From Sphingobium sp. WTD-1 (GTDB lineage: Bacteria; Pseudomonadota; Alphaproteobacteria; Sphingomonadales; Sphingomonadaceae): a DNA stretch of 64,000 bases. Positions within the stretch are counted from its first letter, which is position 1, and each line of letters starts with the position of its first letter. Below the pieces are notes generated by a model. It saw nothing but the letters and a program-made list of their open reading frames with translations. It made no database searches and had not been told where the DNA came from. The stretch is from positions 310,001-374,000 of the forward strand of contig NZ_CP119128.1 of assembly GCF_030128825.1 (NCBI RefSeq). Reading direction: 5' to 3'. This document shows, in pieces, positions 43,902-52,209 of this stretch. The translations under genes and the position numbers were made by a program.

Positions 43902-44279
43902 TCACTTGACGGTAAAGGCGAGATTGCCCTGGATGCGGTGCGTGTCGGTCGAGACGACGTGCCAGGCGACCTGATAGCTGCCCGCCATGAGCGGCTTGGC
44001 GAGCGTCAGCACGAGCGTCTTGTCGCCTTCGACGGACGTCTTGAAGCCGGTTACCGCCATGCGATGGTTGGGCATGCCGGGCATACCGGTCATCACGATC
44101 TCGGCACCCGACAGCCTGGGCATCAGACCTTCGCTGAACGTAAGCGTAATGCGCGAGGGCGCCGAGACGCTGGCATTGGCGGCCGGAGCCGAGGATACAA
44201 GCTTGGGATGGGCATAGGCCGGAGCCGAAACACTCAGGCCTACGATGGCGATAGCTGCGAGAGGCGAAAAGAAACGCAT
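43902..44279 (-). CDS. copC: periplasmic copper-binding protein CopC
   Basis: 125 residues from ATG at 44279 (AGGAG upstream). Signal peptide LAAIAIVGLSVSAPAYA, mature protein starts AHPKLVSSAP with the N-terminal His of the Cu(II) site. GMPGMPNHRM is the Met-rich Cu(I) loop and WHVVSTDTHRIQGNLAF the C-terminal His-containing motif. Transcribed from an ECF-type promoter at 44310-44336. Confidence 0.94.
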   Translation of the reverse strand: MRFFSPLAAIAIVGLSVSAPAYAHPKLVSSAPAANASVSAPSRITLTFSEGLMPRLSGAEIVMTGMPGMPNHRMAVTGFKTSVEGDKTLVLTLAKPLMAGSYQVAWHVVSTDTHRIQGNLAFTVK

Positions 44280-44309
44280 TGGAACATTCTCCTGTGGATC
44301 CCATGAGAC

Positions 44310-44336
44310 AATACGCAGCCGCGACCTGCACCCCTC
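44310..44336 (-). promoter_or_regulatory. ECF-sigma promoter of copC-copD
   Basis: Minus strand: GAGGGG (44336-44331), then CTGCGTATT starting 18 nt downstream (44318-44310). Same boxes and spacing as three other sites in the window. It lies back to back with the promoter of the sigma operon. Confidence 0.75.
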
Positions 44337-44360
44337 GCAATTTTCTTTTTGTTCCCGGAC

Positions 44361-44387
44361 AAGGGTTGCCGGACCATCCTGCGTATT
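44361..44387 (+). promoter_or_regulatory. ECF-sigma promoter of the CnrYXH-like operon (autoregulatory)
   Basis: AAGGGT (44361-44366) and CTGCGTATT (44379-44387), 18 nt from box start to box start. The -10 is identical to the copC and copA sites; the -35 is a weaker match. It lies 25 nt before the anti-sigma gene. Confidence 0.7.
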
Positions 44388-44411
44388 GAGAAGTGAAGAC
44401 GGAGAAACATC

Positions 44412-44684
44412 ATGGACCACCTCGACGACATGCTCAGCCGGTTGCGGGAAGCGCCGCTCGATCCCCGGCTTGCCGGGCTGGACAGCCGCGTCATGGCCGA
44501 GATCGCCCGGCTCCAGGCCATGCCCCGCCTGAGCGCCACGACATTCGGTATCGCCGCGGCAGCAGCCTTGTTCCTGGGAATTGCCGGCTCGGCCGTGCCT
44601 GTGCGGTCGACCGAAGCCGGGCCGATATCGCCCTTTGACGCGCGGCTCGCGCTCGCTCCTTCGACGCTGCTGAGTTCACAATGA
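44412..44684 (+). CDS. CnrY-like small membrane anti-sigma factor (predicted)
   Basis: 90 residues: acidic/basic cytoplasmic N-terminus (MDHLDDMLSRLREAPLDP), one membrane helix (FGIAAAAALFLGIAGSAVPV) and a short periplasmic tail. Size, topology and position as the first gene before an X-type sensor and an ECF sigma gene match CnrY/NccY. It should hold the sigma factor at the membrane until metal is sensed. Sequence similarity to CnrY itself is not obvious, so the call rests on context. Confidence 0.7.
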   Translation: MDHLDDMLSRLREAPLDPRLAGLDSRVMAEIARLQAMPRLSATTFGIAAAAALFLGIAGSAVPVRSTEAGPISPFDARLALAPSTLLSSQ

Positions 44685-45121
44685 TGCGCGACCGCCGGCT
44701 CCTGCTCCTCGTCCTGCTGACCTTTGCCGCGGCGATCGCCGGTGTGGTCATCGGCCGCGTCTATGTGGTTCCGGTGCGCCCGGTCGAAAATGAGTTGCAC
44801 GACCTGCTCCATCGCGATCTGAAGCTGGACACCGCGCAACATAGCCGTCTCGAGACGATCGAGAAGAACTATGCGATCCGGCGTCAGGCACTGGAGGCCG
44901 AACTGCGCGCCGATAACGCGCGGCTCGCCGAGGCGATCGAGGCGGAGCATGGCTATGGTCCTCGGGTTGCAGGGGCGGTGGATCGCTCGCACCAGGCGAT
45001 GGGCGCGCTGCAGAAGGAAACACTCGAGCATATCTTCGCGATGCGGGCCGTGCTGCGCCCGGATCAGACGGACAAGTTCGACGACGCCGTGGTGAAAGCG
45101 CTGACGGCCAAGCCCAAATGA
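44681..45121 (+). CDS. CnrX-like periplasmic metal sensor
   Basis: 146 residues with an N-terminal membrane anchor (LLLLVLLTFAAAIAGVVIG) and a helical periplasmic hairpin domain. HDLLH gives an HxxxH pair and EHIFAM an HxxxM pair, the same ligand pattern that binds Ni/Co in Cupriavidus CnrX. Between them is the helix TAQHSRLETIEKNYAIRRQALE. Coupled to both neighbours by 4-bp overlaps. Its surroundings are copper genes, so the sensed metal may be copper rather than Ni/Co. Confidence 0.82.
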   Translation: MMRDRRLLLLVLLTFAAAIAGVVIGRVYVVPVRPVENELHDLLHRDLKLDTAQHSRLETIEKNYAIRRQALEAELRADNARLAEAIEAEHGYGPRVAGAVDRSHQAMGALQKETLEHIFAMRAVLRPDQTDKFDDAVVKALTAKPK

Positions 45122-45684
45122 CCGCGTGCCTCCCCGACTGCTCGGACGGGGAGCTCGCGGCTCTGGCGCTTGGAGGCCGGCAAGCGGCCTATGGCGAGCT
45201 GGTCCGCCGGCATCAGGGCTGGGTGCACCGCCTCGTGCGCAGCCATATAGGTGACGGAGAGGAGGCGCTGGACGTCACGCAGGCAAGCTTCGTCGCCGCC
45301 TTCGCCGCACTCAACCGCTATGACGCTGCGCGACCCTTCCAGGTCTGGATGTCCCGGATCGTCATCAACAAATGCCATGACTGGCGGCGCCGGCGCGCGG
45401 TCCGGAACTTCTTCTCCATGGCCCTGCCGCTGGGCGAGGCGGATGACGTCGCCGATGAGGCGCCGCTACCCGACCAGGCAATCGGCGCCGAGCAGCAACT
45501 GGCAGAGGCGATGAAAGCGATCGCCGCCCTGCCCGCCTCTCTCAAAGACACGCTCATCCTGCGGACGATCGACGAGAAATCGGAAGCCGAAACCGCCGAG
45601 ATTCTCGGCATCAGCCAGAAGGCAGTCGAGACCCGCCTCTACCGCGCCCGCGCACGCCTCGCGGAAATGTTGAAGAAAGTTTGA
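45118..45684 (+). CDS. ECF sigma factor (CnrH-like)
   Basis: 188 residues. Sigma region 2 (AAYGELVRRHQGWVHRLVRS…DVTQASFVAAFAAL, YDAARPFQVWMSRIVINKC) and region 4 (LPASLKDTLILRTIDEKSEAE, then the HTH AEILGISQKAVETRLYRARARL). Third gene of the Y-X-H operon. It probably recognises the GAGGGG / TGCGTAT promoters found at four places here. Its stop codon lies inside the -35 box of the copA promoter. Confidence 0.92.
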   Translation: MTACLPDCSDGELAALALGGRQAAYGELVRRHQGWVHRLVRSHIGDGEEALDVTQASFVAAFAALNRYDAARPFQVWMSRIVINKCHDWRRRRAVRNFFSMALPLGEADDVADEAPLPDQAIGAEQQLAEAMKAIAALPASLKDTLILRTIDEKSEAETAEILGISQKAVETRLYRARARLAEMLKKV

Positions 45685-45709
45685 GGGGGATGAGGCCACG
45701 CTGCGTATT
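45683..45709 (+). promoter_or_regulatory. ECF-sigma promoter of copA-copB
   Basis: GAGGGG (45683-45688) and CTGCGTATT (45701-45709), 18 nt apart start to start, 41 nt before the copA ATG. The -35 overlaps the stop codon of the sigma gene. Confidence 0.75.
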
Positions 45710-45750
45710 TCCAATAGGTCCGCCCTCTTTCTTAAAGCTGAGACAACCGA

Positions 45751-47703
45751 ATGATTTCTGCTCTCGACCGCCGCCAGTTCCTCCGCGGCGCGGCCCTCGC
45801 CGGCGGCGGCGCAGCATTGTCAGCCTGGCTGCCGGCCTGGGCGCAGACGATCTCGCCGGGGATGCGACCGACGCTGCCGACCGTGTCGGGCGAAGACATC
45901 ACGCTCACCATCGCCCGGCAGTCGATGACCATCGACGGGCGCAAGTTCCGGGCAATCGGCCTCAACGGCACGGTCCCCGCCCCGCTGATCCGGCTGCGCG
46001 AGGGCCAGCGCGTGCGGCTCAACGTCATCAATCAGCTGGAGGAGGACAGCTCGATCCACTGGCACGGGCTGATCCTGCCGGCCAATATGGACGGTGTGCC
46101 GGGCGTGTCTTTTCCGGGCATCAAGCCGGGCTCGAACTACCTCTACCAGTTCTCCGTCGTGCAAAGCGGCACCTACTGGTACCACAGCCATTCAGGCCTG
46201 CAGGAACAGGAAGGCCATTACGGCCCGATCATCATCGATCCCGCCGGTGCCGATCCGGTCGCCTATGACCGCGAGCATGTCATCGTGCTCGCCGATCACA
46301 GCGCGCTCTCGCCGCAGGCGATCTTCCGGCGCCTCAAGGTCAACCCCGGCCATTTCAATTTCCAGCGCCAGACCCTGGCCGGGCTCCTGTCGGGCAAGGA
46401 TCAGCCGCTCAAGGACCGGCTCGACTGGGGCCAGATGCGGATGGACCCGGCCGACATCTCCGATGTGACCGGATCCACCTACACCTATCTCGTCAACGGC
46501 CATGGTCCGATGGACAACTGGACCGCGCTCTTCACCCCGGGCGAACGGGTGCGGCTGCGGGTCATCAATGCGTCGGCGATGACCACCTTCAACGTCCGCA
46601 TCCCCGGCCTGCCGCTGACCATCGTCCAGGCCGACGGGCAGAATGTGGTGCCGGTCACCGTCGACGAGTTCCAGATTGGTGTTGCCGAGACCTACGACGT
46701 CGTTGTCAGCCCAGGCGATGACAAGGCCTACACCCTTGTCGGCGAGGCGATCGACCGCTCGGGCATGGCGCGTGCCACGCTCGCGCCGAGGGCCGGCATG
46801 GCCGGCGAGGTGCCTCCCTTACGCAAACGGCCGCTCGCCGACATGAAGGACATGGGCATGGACATGTCCTCGATGCCGGGCATGGAAGGCATGGACATGT
46901 CGGGCGGCGCTATGCGGGGCGTCGATCCGACGGCCGAGAAGAACGCGTCCGCGCGCCTCGCGACCGGCGCGGCGGCAGCGATGGCGACCATGGACAACAG
47001 CGCCATGGCGGGCATGGACCATTCGGGGATGGATCATTCCGCGATGAGCGGGATGGATCATGGATCGATGGCCGGCATGGACCACGGCGCGATGGGCGCC
47101 GATGGCCAGATGGCGGGCATGGATCATGGCGGGCACGCGATGGGTTCGATGAAGATGCGCGACTTCTCGAACGCGCCGCAGGTGAAGCGCGATCCGAGCG
47201 TCCAGACCATCTCGCCGATGCCCGTCGACCGCACCGGCGAGCCCGGCCAGGGCCTCACCGACGTCGGCCACAAGGTGCTCGTCTACAAGGATCTGATGGC
47301 GCTCGAGCGCAATCCAGACGTGCGCGCGCCGAGCCGCAGCATCGACATCCACCTCACCGGCAACATGGAGCGGTTCATGTGGTCGTTCGACGGCGAGAAA
47401 ATGTCGGACCATCACGAGCCGATCCCGTTCATCGAAGGCGAGCGGGTGCGCGTCAATCTCATCAACGACACGATGATGGGGCATCCGATCCACATCCACG
47501 GCCATTTCTTCGAGCTGGTGACCGGGCATGGCGACCATGCGCCGCGCAAGCACACCGTCATCGTCCAGCCCGGCGGCAAGGTGAGCTGGGACTTCACCGC
47601 CGACGCGGTCGGGGACTGGGCCTTCCACTGCCATCTCCTCTACCACATGCATGCAGGGATGATGCGGGTCGTGAGCGTGCGTCCGAAGGGAGACGCGCAA
47701 TGA
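45751..47703 (+). CDS. copA: multicopper oxidase CopA/PcoA
   Basis: 650 residues. Twin-arginine signal DRRQFLRGAALAGGGAALSAW. Copper sites: IHWHG, TYWYHSH, HPIHIHGHFF and the type 1/trinuclear HCHLLYHMHAGM. Between them a Met/His-rich insert (about residues 365-475) with repeated GMDHS/GMDMS units can bind many Cu(I) ions. It oxidises Cu(I) in the periplasm. Co-transcribed with copB (ATGA overlap) from an ECF-type promoter. Confidence 0.96.
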   Translation: MISALDRRQFLRGAALAGGGAALSAWLPAWAQTISPGMRPTLPTVSGEDITLTIARQSMTIDGRKFRAIGLNGTVPAPLIRLREGQRVRLNVINQLEEDSSIHWHGLILPANMDGVPGVSFPGIKPGSNYLYQFSVVQSGTYWYHSHSGLQEQEGHYGPIIIDPAGADPVAYDREHVIVLADHSALSPQAIFRRLKVNPGHFNFQRQTLAGLLSGKDQPLKDRLDWGQMRMDPADISDVTGSTYTYLVNGHGPMDNWTALFTPGERVRLRVINASAMTTFNVRIPGLPLTIVQADGQNVVPVTVDEFQIGVAETYDVVVSPGDDKAYTLVGEAIDRSGMARATLAPRAGMAGEVPPLRKRPLADMKDMGMDMSSMPGMEGMDMSGGAMRGVDPTAEKNASARLATGAAAAMATMDNSAMAGMDHSGMDHSAMSGMDHGSMAGMDHGAMGADGQMAGMDHGGHAMGSMKMRDFSNAPQVKRDPSVQTISPMPVDRTGEPGQGLTDVGHKVLVYKDLMALERNPDVRAPSRSIDIHLTGNMERFMWSFDGEKMSDHHEPIPFIEGERVRVNLINDTMMGHPIHIHGHFFELVTGHGDHAPRKHTVIVQPGGKVSWDFTADAVGDWAFHCHLLYHMHAGMMRVVSVRPKGDAQ

Positions 47704-48887
47704 CCCGCATCCTCACGCCGCTGGTGAGCGCGATCGCCCTTCTCGCCGCCGCACCCGCCTTTGCCCAGGATCATTCGATGCACGACATGCCCGGCATGGC
47801 GCCGCCGGGCGGGGCGCGGCCGGCGCAGGAGAAAAAGAAGGACAAGGCCGCCGCGCCGCGCCCCAAGCCCACTGCCAGGCCGCGCGCTCAGAAGCCAGCG
47901 CCGGACACCATGCCGGCAATGGACCATTCGCAGCACCAGACCACTCCCGCGGCGCAAGCAAATGCGGCCGGTCAGCCGCAATCCACGTCTCCCGCAATGC
48001 CGGAGATGCCGGGCATGGACCACTCCCAGCATCAGGACGGCGCGATGCCCGACATGCCCGGGATGGACCATGCGCAGCATGGCCAGACAGCGACGCCGGG
48101 AACGCCCGCCATGCCCGGCATGCAAATGACCGGCACCGCACTTCCGGCCGGCAATGCGCCCCCGCCGCCGCCCCCAGGCGACCACTTCGCCGATCGGGAT
48201 TTTCCCGGCGGCGAGATGGCGCGCTCGCGCGACATCATGATGAAGGACAGCGGCGGCAACAATTTCGGGCAGGTGCTGCTCAACCTGTTCGAGTATCAGG
48301 CGCATAGCGGCCGCGATGGCTATCGCTGGGATGGCGAAGGCTTTTACGGCGGCGACATCAACCGCCTCTGGCTCAAGAGCGAGGGCGAAGGCGAGTTCGG
48401 CCGCGGCATCGACAGCGCCGAGGTGCAGGTGCTCTACAGCCGGGCCATCGACCCCTATTTCAATCTTCAGGGCGGTATCCGCCAGGACTTCGGCCGCGGG
48501 CCCGACCGCACCTACGCGACGATCGGCGTCGAGGGCCTGGCTCCTGGCATGTTCGAGGTCGAAGGCGCGCTGTTCCTCTCGACCAAGGGCGATGTTCTGG
48601 GCCGGGTCGAGGGCTATTACGACCAGCGCATCACCCAGCGCCTGATCTTGCAGCCGCGCGCCGAGGTCAATTTCGCCGCGCAGGATATTCCGGAGAACGA
48701 CATCGGTTCGGGGCTGGTCAACATAGAGCTCGGCGCGCGCCTGCGCTACGAATTCAGCCGCCAGTTCGCACCTTACATCGGCGTTTCCTATCTGCGCAAA
48801 GCCGGAGACACGGCGCGGCTGTCGAGGCTTGCGGGCGAGGACGTCCATGCCACCAGCTTCGTCGCCGGCGTTCGCTTCTGGTTTTAG
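47700..48887 (+). CDS. copB: outer-membrane copper resistance protein CopB/PcoB
   Basis: 395 residues. Signal peptide PLVSAIALLAAAPAFA, then a Pro/Met/His-rich region of about 150 residues with several MPGMDHSQH-type repeats, then a beta-barrel CopB domain (FGQVLLNLFEYQ, RLWLKSEGEGE, PYFNLQGGIRQDFG, LRYEFSRQFAPYIGVSY) ending in Phe (FVAGVRFWF), as outer-membrane barrels do. The Met/His-rich part is unusually long. Works with CopA in periplasmic copper sequestration. Confidence 0.95.
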   Translation: MTRILTPLVSAIALLAAAPAFAQDHSMHDMPGMAPPGGARPAQEKKKDKAAAPRPKPTARPRAQKPAPDTMPAMDHSQHQTTPAAQANAAGQPQSTSPAMPEMPGMDHSQHQDGAMPDMPGMDHAQHGQTATPGTPAMPGMQMTGTALPAGNAPPPPPPGDHFADRDFPGGEMARSRDIMMKDSGGNNFGQVLLNLFEYQAHSGRDGYRWDGEGFYGGDINRLWLKSEGEGEFGRGIDSAEVQVLYSRAIDPYFNLQGGIRQDFGRGPDRTYATIGVEGLAPGMFEVEGALFLSTKGDVLGRVEGYYDQRITQRLILQPRAEVNFAAQDIPENDIGSGLVNIELGARLRYEFSRQFAPYIGVSYLRKAGDTARLSRLAGEDVHATSFVAGVRFWF

Positions 48888-48977
48888 CATCAGGACGGCT
48901 GATGGCGGGGGCGAACAAGAGAGCGGGGCGTTACACTCATACCCAGGTCGGCCGGCGCCGAGCGAAGGAGATACGCC

Positions 48978-49451
48978 ATGGACCATTCGTCCCACATGAA
49001 CACCCGGAAGATGGGTGCCTATTGGAGCCTTGCCGTTCAGACCGTCATCAGCGGCGTCATCATGTATCTGGTGATGTTCGTCATGATCGACGGGCTCGAC
49101 AGCTTCTACAACAACCTCAACATGCTCTACATGACGCTGATGATGGTCGCACCGATGGTGGTGCTGATGATCCTCGCCATGCGACACATGTTCGTGTCGA
49201 AGGCCGCCAACATCGCGCTGATCGCCGCGTCGCTGGTCGCCTTCTTCGGCAGCTTTGCACTCATCCGCACCCAGACCACGATCGGCGACACGGCCTTTCT
49301 GCGCTCGATGATCCCGCATCATTCCGGGGCGATCCTGATGTGCCAGGAAGCAAAGCTCAGCGATCCGGAAGTCATCCGGCTTTGCGAAGCGATCAAGCGC
49401 TCGCAGCGGCAGGAAATCGACGAGATGAAGGCCATACTCGCGCGGCGCTGA
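48978..49451 (+). CDS. DUF305 membrane-anchored protein
   Basis: 157 residues with an HSSHMN start, three membrane helices (VISGVIMYLVMFVMIDG, MMVAPMVVLMILAMRHMFV, IALIAASLVAFFGSFALI) and a C-terminal half DUF305 domain (FLRSMIPHHSGAILMCQEA, IKRSQRQEIDEMKAIL). The MIPHHxxA motif with paired His is typical of DUF305 proteins, often found with copper resistance genes. Role unknown; periplasmic metal binding is plausible. Confidence 0.88.
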   Translation: MDHSSHMNTRKMGAYWSLAVQTVISGVIMYLVMFVMIDGLDSFYNNLNMLYMTLMMVAPMVVLMILAMRHMFVSKAANIALIAASLVAFFGSFALIRTQTTIGDTAFLRSMIPHHSGAILMCQEAKLSDPEVIRLCEAIKRSQRQEIDEMKAILARR

Positions 49452-49509
49452 GTGGCACGGTCGGGCTACGCCCGGATACGTGCGCCCGGCCAGGTATGTG
49501 AGCCGGCCG

Positions 49510-51045
49510 ATGGTCGACACGAGGCGCGGGGCGGACGAGATTGCCAGGGAGGTGGTGCGGCTTGCGCCTTTGTTCCTGCGACAGGCTGGCGGCCATGTCC
49601 TGACGCTGCTCGATCCTGCCGGGATCGTGCTGAGCTATAATGAAGAAGGCGAGCGTGCCGAATGCTGGCCCCTCGATCGCGTCCTGGGACAGCCCCATGA
49701 CCTGTTCTACCCGCCCGACGAGATTGCGGCCGGCCGCCCGTGCGCAGACCTGGCGGCCGCCCTTCACGAAGGCACGCTGGAGCGCGAAGCGTGGCGGGTC
49801 TGCGAGAACGGAGCGGAGTATCTCGCGCGCCTGACGATCAGCGCCCTGTTCGAAGGCGACGCACATCGAGGCTTTGCCTGCATCAGTCGCGATGTCACCG
49901 ACGAGGCGGCGGTCCGGGCGTCAATCGAGACCCGCGAGCAGCATCTCCAGTCGATCCTGGCGACCGTCCCCGATGCGATGATCATCATCGACGAGACCGG
50001 CGACATCACGTCGTTCAGCGCGGCCGCCCAACGCCTGTTCGGCTATTCGGAAACCGAGCTCGTCGGCCGCAACGTCTCCTGCCTGATGCCCCAGCCCGAT
50101 CGCGACCGGCATGACGAATATATCGCGCATTATCTCCAGACCGGCGAGCGCCGGATCATCGGCCTCGGCCGCGTCGTGGTCGGCCAGCGCCGCGACGGCT
50201 CGACCTTCCCGATGCAGCTGTCGGTTGGCGAGGCCGGTGAAGACGGGCAGCGGTTGTTCACCGGCTTCATCCGGGATCTCACCGCCAAGGAGCTGGATGA
50301 GCTCAGGCTCAAGGAACTGCAGGCAGAGCTGGTCCATGTCTCCCGGCTGAGCGCGATGGGCACGATGGCCTCGACCCTCGCGCATGAGCTCAACCAGCCG
50401 CTTGCCGCGGTCGCGCTCTATCTCGAGACGATCCGCGACATGCTCGACGAGCGGGACGACGAACCCTTCGTGTCGCTACGGTCGGTGATGGATGATGCGG
50501 CACAGGAAACGCTGCGGGCCGGCCATATCGTCCGGCGCCTGCGCCATTTCGTCGCCCGCGGCGAGGTCGACAAGAGCCTCCACGATCTGCCGCAGGTTGT
50601 CGCCGAGGCGAGCGAGCTCGCGCTGGTCGGTGCACGCGAGCGCGGCATCCGCAGCTTCTTCGCGGTCGATCCCGCCGCGACGCCGGTTCTCGTCGACAGG
50701 GTGCAGATCCAGCAGGTGCTGGTCAACCTGATGCGCAACGCCATCGAGGCGATGGCGGCGTGTCCTGTTCGCGACCTCAAGGTAGCGACCAGGTTGCGCC
50801 CTGACGGGCTGATCGAGGTGACCGTGGAGGATACCGGCCCCGGCATCGCCGACGAGGTCCGGGAGCAGCTCTTCACGGCGTTCAAGTCGACAAAGGCCGA
50901 CGGCATGGGCCTCGGCCTTTCGATCTGCCGGACCATCATCGAAGCGCATGGGGGCCGTATCTGGATGGAGCGCCCCGACCGCGGCGGCGCGCGCTTTCAT
51001 TTTACCTTGATCCATGCGCGGGCGGAGGAGGAACATGGGGGATAG
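49510..51045 (+). CDS. fixL: FixL-like haem-PAS oxygen-sensing histidine kinase
   Basis: About 511 residues. Two PAS domains. The second (about 145-260) contains the FixL haem-pocket signature RHDEYIAHYLQTGERRIIGL, with the proximal His position, and RRDGSTFPMQLSVGE. Then the FixL-type kinase core: H-box TLAHELNQPLAAV, N-box NLMRNAIEAM, DTGPGIAD and GMGLGLSICRTI. It is soluble, as in Bradyrhizobium FixL. In low oxygen it should phosphorylate the FixJ encoded next (overlap of 11 bp). Start ATG 49510 or GTG 49498. Confidence 0.9.
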   Translation: MVDTRRGADEIAREVVRLAPLFLRQAGGHVLTLLDPAGIVLSYNEEGERAECWPLDRVLGQPHDLFYPPDEIAAGRPCADLAAALHEGTLEREAWRVCENGAEYLARLTISALFEGDAHRGFACISRDVTDEAAVRASIETREQHLQSILATVPDAMIIIDETGDITSFSAAAQRLFGYSETELVGRNVSCLMPQPDRDRHDEYIAHYLQTGERRIIGLGRVVVGQRRDGSTFPMQLSVGEAGEDGQRLFTGFIRDLTAKELDELRLKELQAELVHVSRLSAMGTMASTLAHELNQPLAAVALYLETIRDMLDERDDEPFVSLRSVMDDAAQETLRAGHIVRRLRHFVARGEVDKSLHDLPQVVAEASELALVGARERGIRSFFAVDPAATPVLVDRVQIQQVLVNLMRNAIEAMAACPVRDLKVATRLRPDGLIEVTVEDTGPGIADEVREQLFTAFKSTKADGMGLGLSICRTIIEAHGGRIWMERPDRGGARFHFTLIHARAEEEHGG

Positions 51046-51658
51046 ACGCGTCATCCATCTGGTCGACGACGAGAAGAGCATCCGCAAGGCGGCGAGCTTT
51101 GCGCTCAAGACCGCGGGCTACGACGTCGTGACCTATGCCTCGGGCGTGGAGTTTCTCAAGGAGGCGAAGTCGGCGGCCGTCGGCTGCGTCATCCTCGACG
51201 TGCGCATGCCCGAGATGGACGGTCTCGAGATTCAGGCCGCCATGGCAGCACGCGGGGTCAATATGCCGGTCATCGTCCTGACCGGCCATGGCGACGTGTC
51301 GGTTGCGGTGCAGGCCATGAAAGGCGGCGCGGTCGACTTTCTCGAGAAGCCCTTCGAGAAAGCCGCCCTGCTCGGCGCCGTCAGCCGCGCGTTCGCGCGT
51401 CTCGACGATGTCGACCTTCGCACTCTGGAAACCTCTGAAGCCGGCGTGCGGGTCGCTGCACTGACGCCCCGGGAGCGTGAAGTGCTGGAAGGGCTGGCGA
51501 ACGGCCTGCCCAATAAGACGATCGCCTATGACCTGGGCTGTTCATCGCGAACGGTCGAGGTCCATCGCGCGAGCCTGATGGCCAAGCTCGAGGTCCGCAA
51601 TTTGTCCGAAGCCCTGCGGATCGCCTTTGCCGCGGGCATGGGCCGCAAGCCGAAGTGA
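51035..51658 (+). CDS. fixJ: FixJ-like response regulator
   Basis: 207 residues from ATG at 51035 (GGAGGAGGAA upstream). Receiver VDDEKS, VILDVRMPEMDG, VLTGHGD, lysine in DFLEKPFEKAALL; LuxR HTH LTPREREVLEGLANGLPNKTIAYDLGCSSRTVEVHRA. Classic FixJ architecture. Its target, usually fixK/nifA, is not evident here. Confidence 0.93.
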   Translation: MGDRRVIHLVDDEKSIRKAASFALKTAGYDVVTYASGVEFLKEAKSAAVGCVILDVRMPEMDGLEIQAAMAARGVNMPVIVLTGHGDVSVAVQAMKGGAVDFLEKPFEKAALLGAVSRAFARLDDVDLRTLETSEAGVRVAALTPREREVLEGLANGLPNKTIAYDLGCSSRTVEVHRASLMAKLEVRNLSEALRIAFAAGMGRKPK

Positions 51659-51694
51659 CTGCGACCTCTACGTAGCGACGGGACGAGGCGCGAT

Positions 51695-52147
51695 ATGCGA
51701 TCGATGGTGCAATCGTCACACGGGTGTCCGCTTCTCGCAATGCCATCGGTCCGTTCCACTCAGCATGATGGCAGATACACCATCCTCGTCTCCGACGACG
51801 ATCCCGGCGTGCGGCGTGGCCTCCAGCTGCTGCTGAGATCGCGCGGCTATGCCGTGTGGGGATATACGACCGGCCACGCGCTGTTGGCCGACCCCCGCGC
51901 GAAGGAGGCAGACTGCGTCATCCTCGACTATCGCATGCCCGACATCGACGGATTCGCGATGCTGCGTCACCTTCGCGAGATCGGATGGTCGGGACGCGCG
52001 ATCATGATCTCAGGCTTTCATGACACGCTGCTGGCCTCGCGGGCCGCTGAGGCGGGCTTCGATCATGTTCTCGCAAAGCCGCTGATCGGCAGGGCTTTGC
52101 TCGAAGCGTTGGACCGGCACCGCATCGAGACGCTTCGAAAGCATTGA
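51695..52147 (+). CDS. single-domain response regulator
   Basis: 150 residues; receiver only: VSDDDPGVR, phospho-Asp in CVILDYRMPDIDG, MISGFHD, lysine in DHVLAKPL. No output domain. It follows fixLJ by 36 bp and could act as a phosphate sink or FixT-like modulator of FixL. The first ~25 residues are not conserved-looking; an internal ATG at 51740 is possible. Confidence 0.82.
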   Translation: MRSMVQSSHGCPLLAMPSVRSTQHDGRYTILVSDDDPGVRRGLQLLLRSRGYAVWGYTTGHALLADPRAKEADCVILDYRMPDIDGFAMLRHLREIGWSGRAIMISGFHDTLLASRAAEAGFDHVLAKPLIGRALLEALDRHRIETLRKH

Positions 52148-52209
52148 ATTGTGGCGGCCGGCCCCCGGCAGCCTCAGCCCGGCGCGATGTGGAAAGCCGA
52201 TCTGCGCCG

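Noticed and set aside
44240..45031. 263-codon minus frame over the anti-sigma/sensor genes
   Set aside because: Antisense to the Y-X pair, which has overlapping starts and stops, ribosome spacing and metal-ligand motifs.
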